A stretch of 64,000 nt of DNA, taken from the NCBI RefSeq assembly GCF_000739015.1, contig NZ_JPUG01000062.1, forward strand, positions 186,001 to 250,000, read 5' to 3'. Shown piece by piece: positions 62,975 to 64,000 of the stretch; the stretch's first letter is position 1, and each line of letters starts with the position of its first letter. The notes beneath the pieces are model-generated. The model was not told the DNA's origin and did no database searches. It was given only the letters and a program-made list of their open reading frames with translations. The stretch is from Microvirga sp. BSC39. GTDB taxonomy: Bacteria > Pseudomonadota > Alphaproteobacteria > Rhizobiales > Beijerinckiaceae. Made by a program: the position numbers and the translations under genes.

Positions 62975-63178
62975 CGGCTGCTCCTGTCTGGTGGATCGAG
63001 TAGCGACTCTCAGCCCCGCAAGAGTCAGCCTTCCAACCGGAGCGTCTCCCGGTTGTTCCCAAATTAGGCTGTTTGTCCTGTACTTTAGACGAGTTCTGAT
63101 CTGGCTTTTCTCCCCTCTAGCCACCCGCCCGCAACTGTGGAACCATCCGGCCCCGACGAATGACCGCGAGAGGTGCCG

Positions 63179-64000
63179 ATGTTCCCCCTGTCCAACATGC
63201 TGAGATCCTTCATCCGCGCCGGAACCCTGAAGGTGATCGATGCAGAGGGCGGCACCCATACCTTCGGCGGGGAAAAGCCAGGACCGAGCGTCACCATGCG
63301 ACTGACGGACCGGTCGCTCTATCACAAGCTCTTCCTCAATCCGGAACTGCACGCTGGCGAAGCCTACATGGATGGCCGGATGAGCTTCGAGGAAGGCTCG
63401 AGCCTGCGGGACTTCCTGAACCTGTTCTCGATGAACCGCTCATCCCTGGCGAGTTACCCGCTGCAGAGCGTGCTCAAGCGCATCTCGCGCGGGGTGAAGC
63501 GCTTCCAGCAGGCGAACCCCGTGGGCAAGGCGCAACAGAACGTGGCGCACCACTACGATCTGGGGAACGACTTCTACAAGCTCTTCCTCGACAAGGGCAT
63601 GCAGTATTCCTGCGCCTATTTCGTCGACGATGATGAAACCCTCGAAGAGGCACAGCAGAACAAGCTGCGGCTGATCGCGTCGAAGCTCCGGCTGAAGCCT
63701 GGCATGAGGGTGCTCGACATCGGCAGCGGCTGGGGCGACCTCGCGCTATATCTCGCGGCCATGGAGGATGTGGACGTCACCGGCGTCACACTGTCCAAGG
63801 AACAGCATGAACTCTCCAACGAGAAGGCGCGGCGCGCGGGCCTGTCGGATCGTGTGCGCTTCGAGCTTCTCGACTACCGCAAGGTGGACAGAAAGTTCGA
63901 CCGCATCGTCTCAGTGGGCATGTTCGAGCATGTGGGCGTGCATCATTACGGCGAGTTCTTCGCCAAGATCAACGCGCTGCTCGACGATGACGGGCTGATG
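63179..64000 (+). CDS. cfa: Cyclopropane-fatty-acid synthase, C-terminus cut by window edge
   Basis: Cfa methylates unsaturated phospholipid acyl chains with SAM. The frame starts at ATG 63179 (MFPLSNMLRSFIRAGTL) and stays open to the right edge (274 residues present of about 400). The CMAS core shows NVAHHYDLGNDFYKLFLD at about 120, MQYSCAYFVDDDETLEEAQQ at about 141, the SAM site VLDIGSGWGDLALYLAA at about 178, and DYRKVDRKFDRIVSVGMFEH at about 232. The N-terminal lipid-binding part is present. Upstream is the divergent manganese catalase gene. Confidence 0.93.
   Translation, partial: MFPLSNMLRSFIRAGTLKVIDAEGGTHTFGGEKPGPSVTMRLTDRSLYHKLFLNPELHAGEAYMDGRMSFEEGSSLRDFLNLFSMNRSSLASYPLQSVLKRISRGVKRFQQANPVGKAQQNVAHHYDLGNDFYKLFLDKGMQYSCAYFVDDDETLEEAQQNKLRLIASKLRLKPGMRVLDIGSGWGDLALYLAAMEDVDVTGVTLSKEQHELSNEKARRAGLSDRVRFELLDYRKVDRKFDRIVSVGMFEHVGVHHYGEFFAKINALLDDDGLM

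Overview
The window is chromosomal DNA from an alphaproteobacterium, most likely a Hyphomicrobiales (Rhizobiales) member of the Methylobacteriaceae/Microvirga kind. The support is high GC, a two-piece circularly permuted tmRNA gene encoding the tag ANDNYAPVAVAA next to an alpha-type SspB adaptor, FnrN/FixK/NnrR-type boxes, and rhizobial-style leader peptides before leuA and ilvI. The genus is an inference. I see no insertion sequence, prophage, integrase or CRISPR array.

Positions 1-3925: the left edge cuts a secreted TPR protein, followed by homogentisate dioxygenase hmgA and a divergent MarR regulator that share a palindromic operator. Positions 3941-23770 are a compact denitrification island: anaerobic haem synthesis (hemN), nnrS, a CcoG-like ferredoxin, pseudoazurin, an NnrR/Dnr-type Crp/Fnr regulator, small DUF1858 and DUF2249 proteins, a 51-residue membrane protein, norCBQD, copper nitrite reductase nirK, and an eight-gene minus-strand nap operon (napEFDABC, a DUF4142 gene and moeA). 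Together these cover nitrate to nitrite to NO to N2O. No nitrous oxide reductase gene lies in the window. Eight 14-bp TTG-N8-CAA dyads sit before these genes. They fall into a canonical FNR/FixK form (hemN, nap), a GCAA-ended form (pseudoazurin, nor, nirK, DUF1858/DUF2249) and one variant before the regulator gene.

Positions 24466-38005 hold tRNA-Lys(CTT), leuA with a leucine-rich leader peptide, a lipoprotein, a NUDIX-phzF-pdxY operon, DedA, a cNMP-binding patatin protein, ilvC, and an ilvI-GST-ilvH operon preceded by a branched-chain leader peptide with a textbook attenuator. Positions 38126-46327 hold an Rmd1/DUF155 protein, a Tat-type FAD oxidoreductase, miaA, serB and the hflK-hflC-DUF2065-degP envelope-proteolysis group. 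Positions 46465-53212 hold a thyA-DUF2293-GNAT-folA thymidylate/folate group, ssrA-sspB, a cytochrome P450, fumC and two small genes.

Positions 53188-64000 hold a very long AsmA protein, an FAD-linked D-lactate/glycolate-type dehydrogenase, a thioesterase, a small secreted protein, a UvrD/PcrA helicase, a manganese catalase and a cyclopropane-fatty-acid synthase cut by the right edge. Three copies of a two-module palindromic intergenic repeat are scattered through the right half. The most informative observations are the two amino-acid attenuators, the split regulon of TTG-N8-CAA boxes, the shortened NapF with extra genes coupled to nap, the GST gene inside ilvIH, and the ssrA-sspB adjacency.
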